This document shows, piece by piece, positions 5,688 through 6,079 of a stretch of 6,079 bases of DNA (within the stretch, counting starts at the first letter, position 1; each line of letters begins with the position of its first letter). A model generated the notes under the pieces. It was not told the origin of the DNA. It saw only the letters and a program-made list of their open reading frames with translations, and made no database searches. The stretch spans positions 1 to 6,079 of the forward strand of contig DAOUEN010000051.1 in assembly GCA_034430415.1 (NCBI GenBank). The letters are read 5' to 3'. Both the position numbers and the translations under genes were made by a program. This DNA comes from JADFUZ01 sp034430415. Its GTDB lineage: Bacteria > Chloroflexota > Dehalococcoidia > GIF9 > AB-539-J10.

Positions 5688-6079
5688 ATGATAAAGGGAG
5701 TCCAGCATTTCAGTTTCACTGTGAGCAATCTTCAGGAGACGCTCCACTTCTTCTGCGACCTTCTGGGACTGGAGGCGACGCCAGTCAGGGAAGTGAAAGG
5801 CGAGCGCATCGAGCAGATACTGCAGATACCGGCTGTGTCGCTGCTCATATCCAACGTGACCACTCCGGACAACGGTAACATCGAGTTCATCGAGTATGTC
5901 GCTCCGAAGGGTGCCAAGATTGACCTGAAGACGTGTAACACGGGGGTGGCACACCTTGCCCTTGAAGTGGACGATATTCAGAAGATGTACGATGACCTTA
6001 GCGCCAAGGGAGTGAAGTTCAACCATGCGCCGTTGTGGGCAGGGGCTGGTGCTCTCAAGGGCTGGGGCATCTCCTACCT
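5688..6079 (+). CDS. VOC/glyoxalase-fold metalloprotein, N-terminal part (cut by right window edge)
   Basis: This is a protein of the vicinal oxygen chelate superfamily (glyoxalase I, methylmalonyl-CoA epimerase, extradiol dioxygenases, bleomycin-resistance proteins). 130 complete codons are visible. The first beta-alpha-beta-beta-beta module starts IKGVQHFSFTVSNLQET (2-18) with likely metal ligand H7, then FFCDLLGLEA (21-30), and ends IEFIEY (65-70) with E66 as probable ligand. The second module begins TGVAHLALEVDDIQKMYDDL (85-104), with H89 as probable ligand. This is consistent with a divalent-metal site. The start ATG follows AGGAGG (5677-5682) by five bases and lies 27 bases after the SDR stop, so the two share a transcript. 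The reaction cannot be named from the fold; isomerase, epimerase, lyase or dioxygenase are all open, and the C-terminus with the fourth ligand is outside the window. Confidence 0.85.
   Translation, partial: MIKGVQHFSFTVSNLQETLHFFCDLLGLEATPVREVKGERIEQILQIPAVSLLISNVTTPDNGNIEFIEYVAPKGAKIDLKTCNTGVAHLALEVDDIQKMYDDLSAKGVKFNHAPLWAGAGALKGWGISY

Overview
The window is bacterial, judging by compact genes, strong AGGAGG-type ribosome binding sites, GTG and TTG starts and sigma70-like -10 boxes. It is moderately GC-rich. AGG/AGA (Arg) and ATA (Ile) codons are common in all genes, unlike most Proteobacteria. An uncultured Chloroflexota-like or similar environmental lineage would fit, but this is only an impression from codon use and gene content. 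There is no rRNA, tRNA, CRISPR array or mobile element.

Layout: two gene sets diverge from a regulatory region at about 3509-3861. Leftward (minus strand) come an AbgB-like M20 amidohydrolase (3508-2063), a GabT-like class III aminotransferase (1979-636) and the N-terminal half of an MFS transporter (from about 560, running off the left edge). Rightward (plus strand) come two tandem paralogous KduD-like SDR dehydrogenases (3862-4632 and 4890-5660), each with its own TATAAT box. They are followed by the start of a VOC/glyoxalase-fold protein (5688, running off the right edge).

How the genes may work together (inference): the leftward set looks like a small uptake-and-breakdown operon. The MFS carrier would import an amide-linked compound, the metallo-amidohydrolase would split it, and the PLP enzyme would remove the amino group of the released amine or amino acid. 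The rightward set resembles sugar-acid or hydroxy-acid oxidation enzymes plus a metal-dependent VOC enzyme. Whether the two sets serve one pathway cannot be settled here, but their shared 353-bp control region suggests coordinated use.

The most noteworthy points are these. (1) The two SDR genes share a 17-bp core promoter block (14 identical positions, the three differences all transitions) at nearly the same distance from the start codon. A perfect inverted repeat over the -10 box exists only in the first copy. (2) The divergent region holds four short perfect inverted repeats, but no regulator gene is visible. (3) The aminotransferase has Ser in place of Glu in the otherwise near-invariant DEVQ motif, and a changed GHxHP motif. 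(4) An AbgB-like subunit occurs without a visible AbgA partner. No wholly new system is evident.
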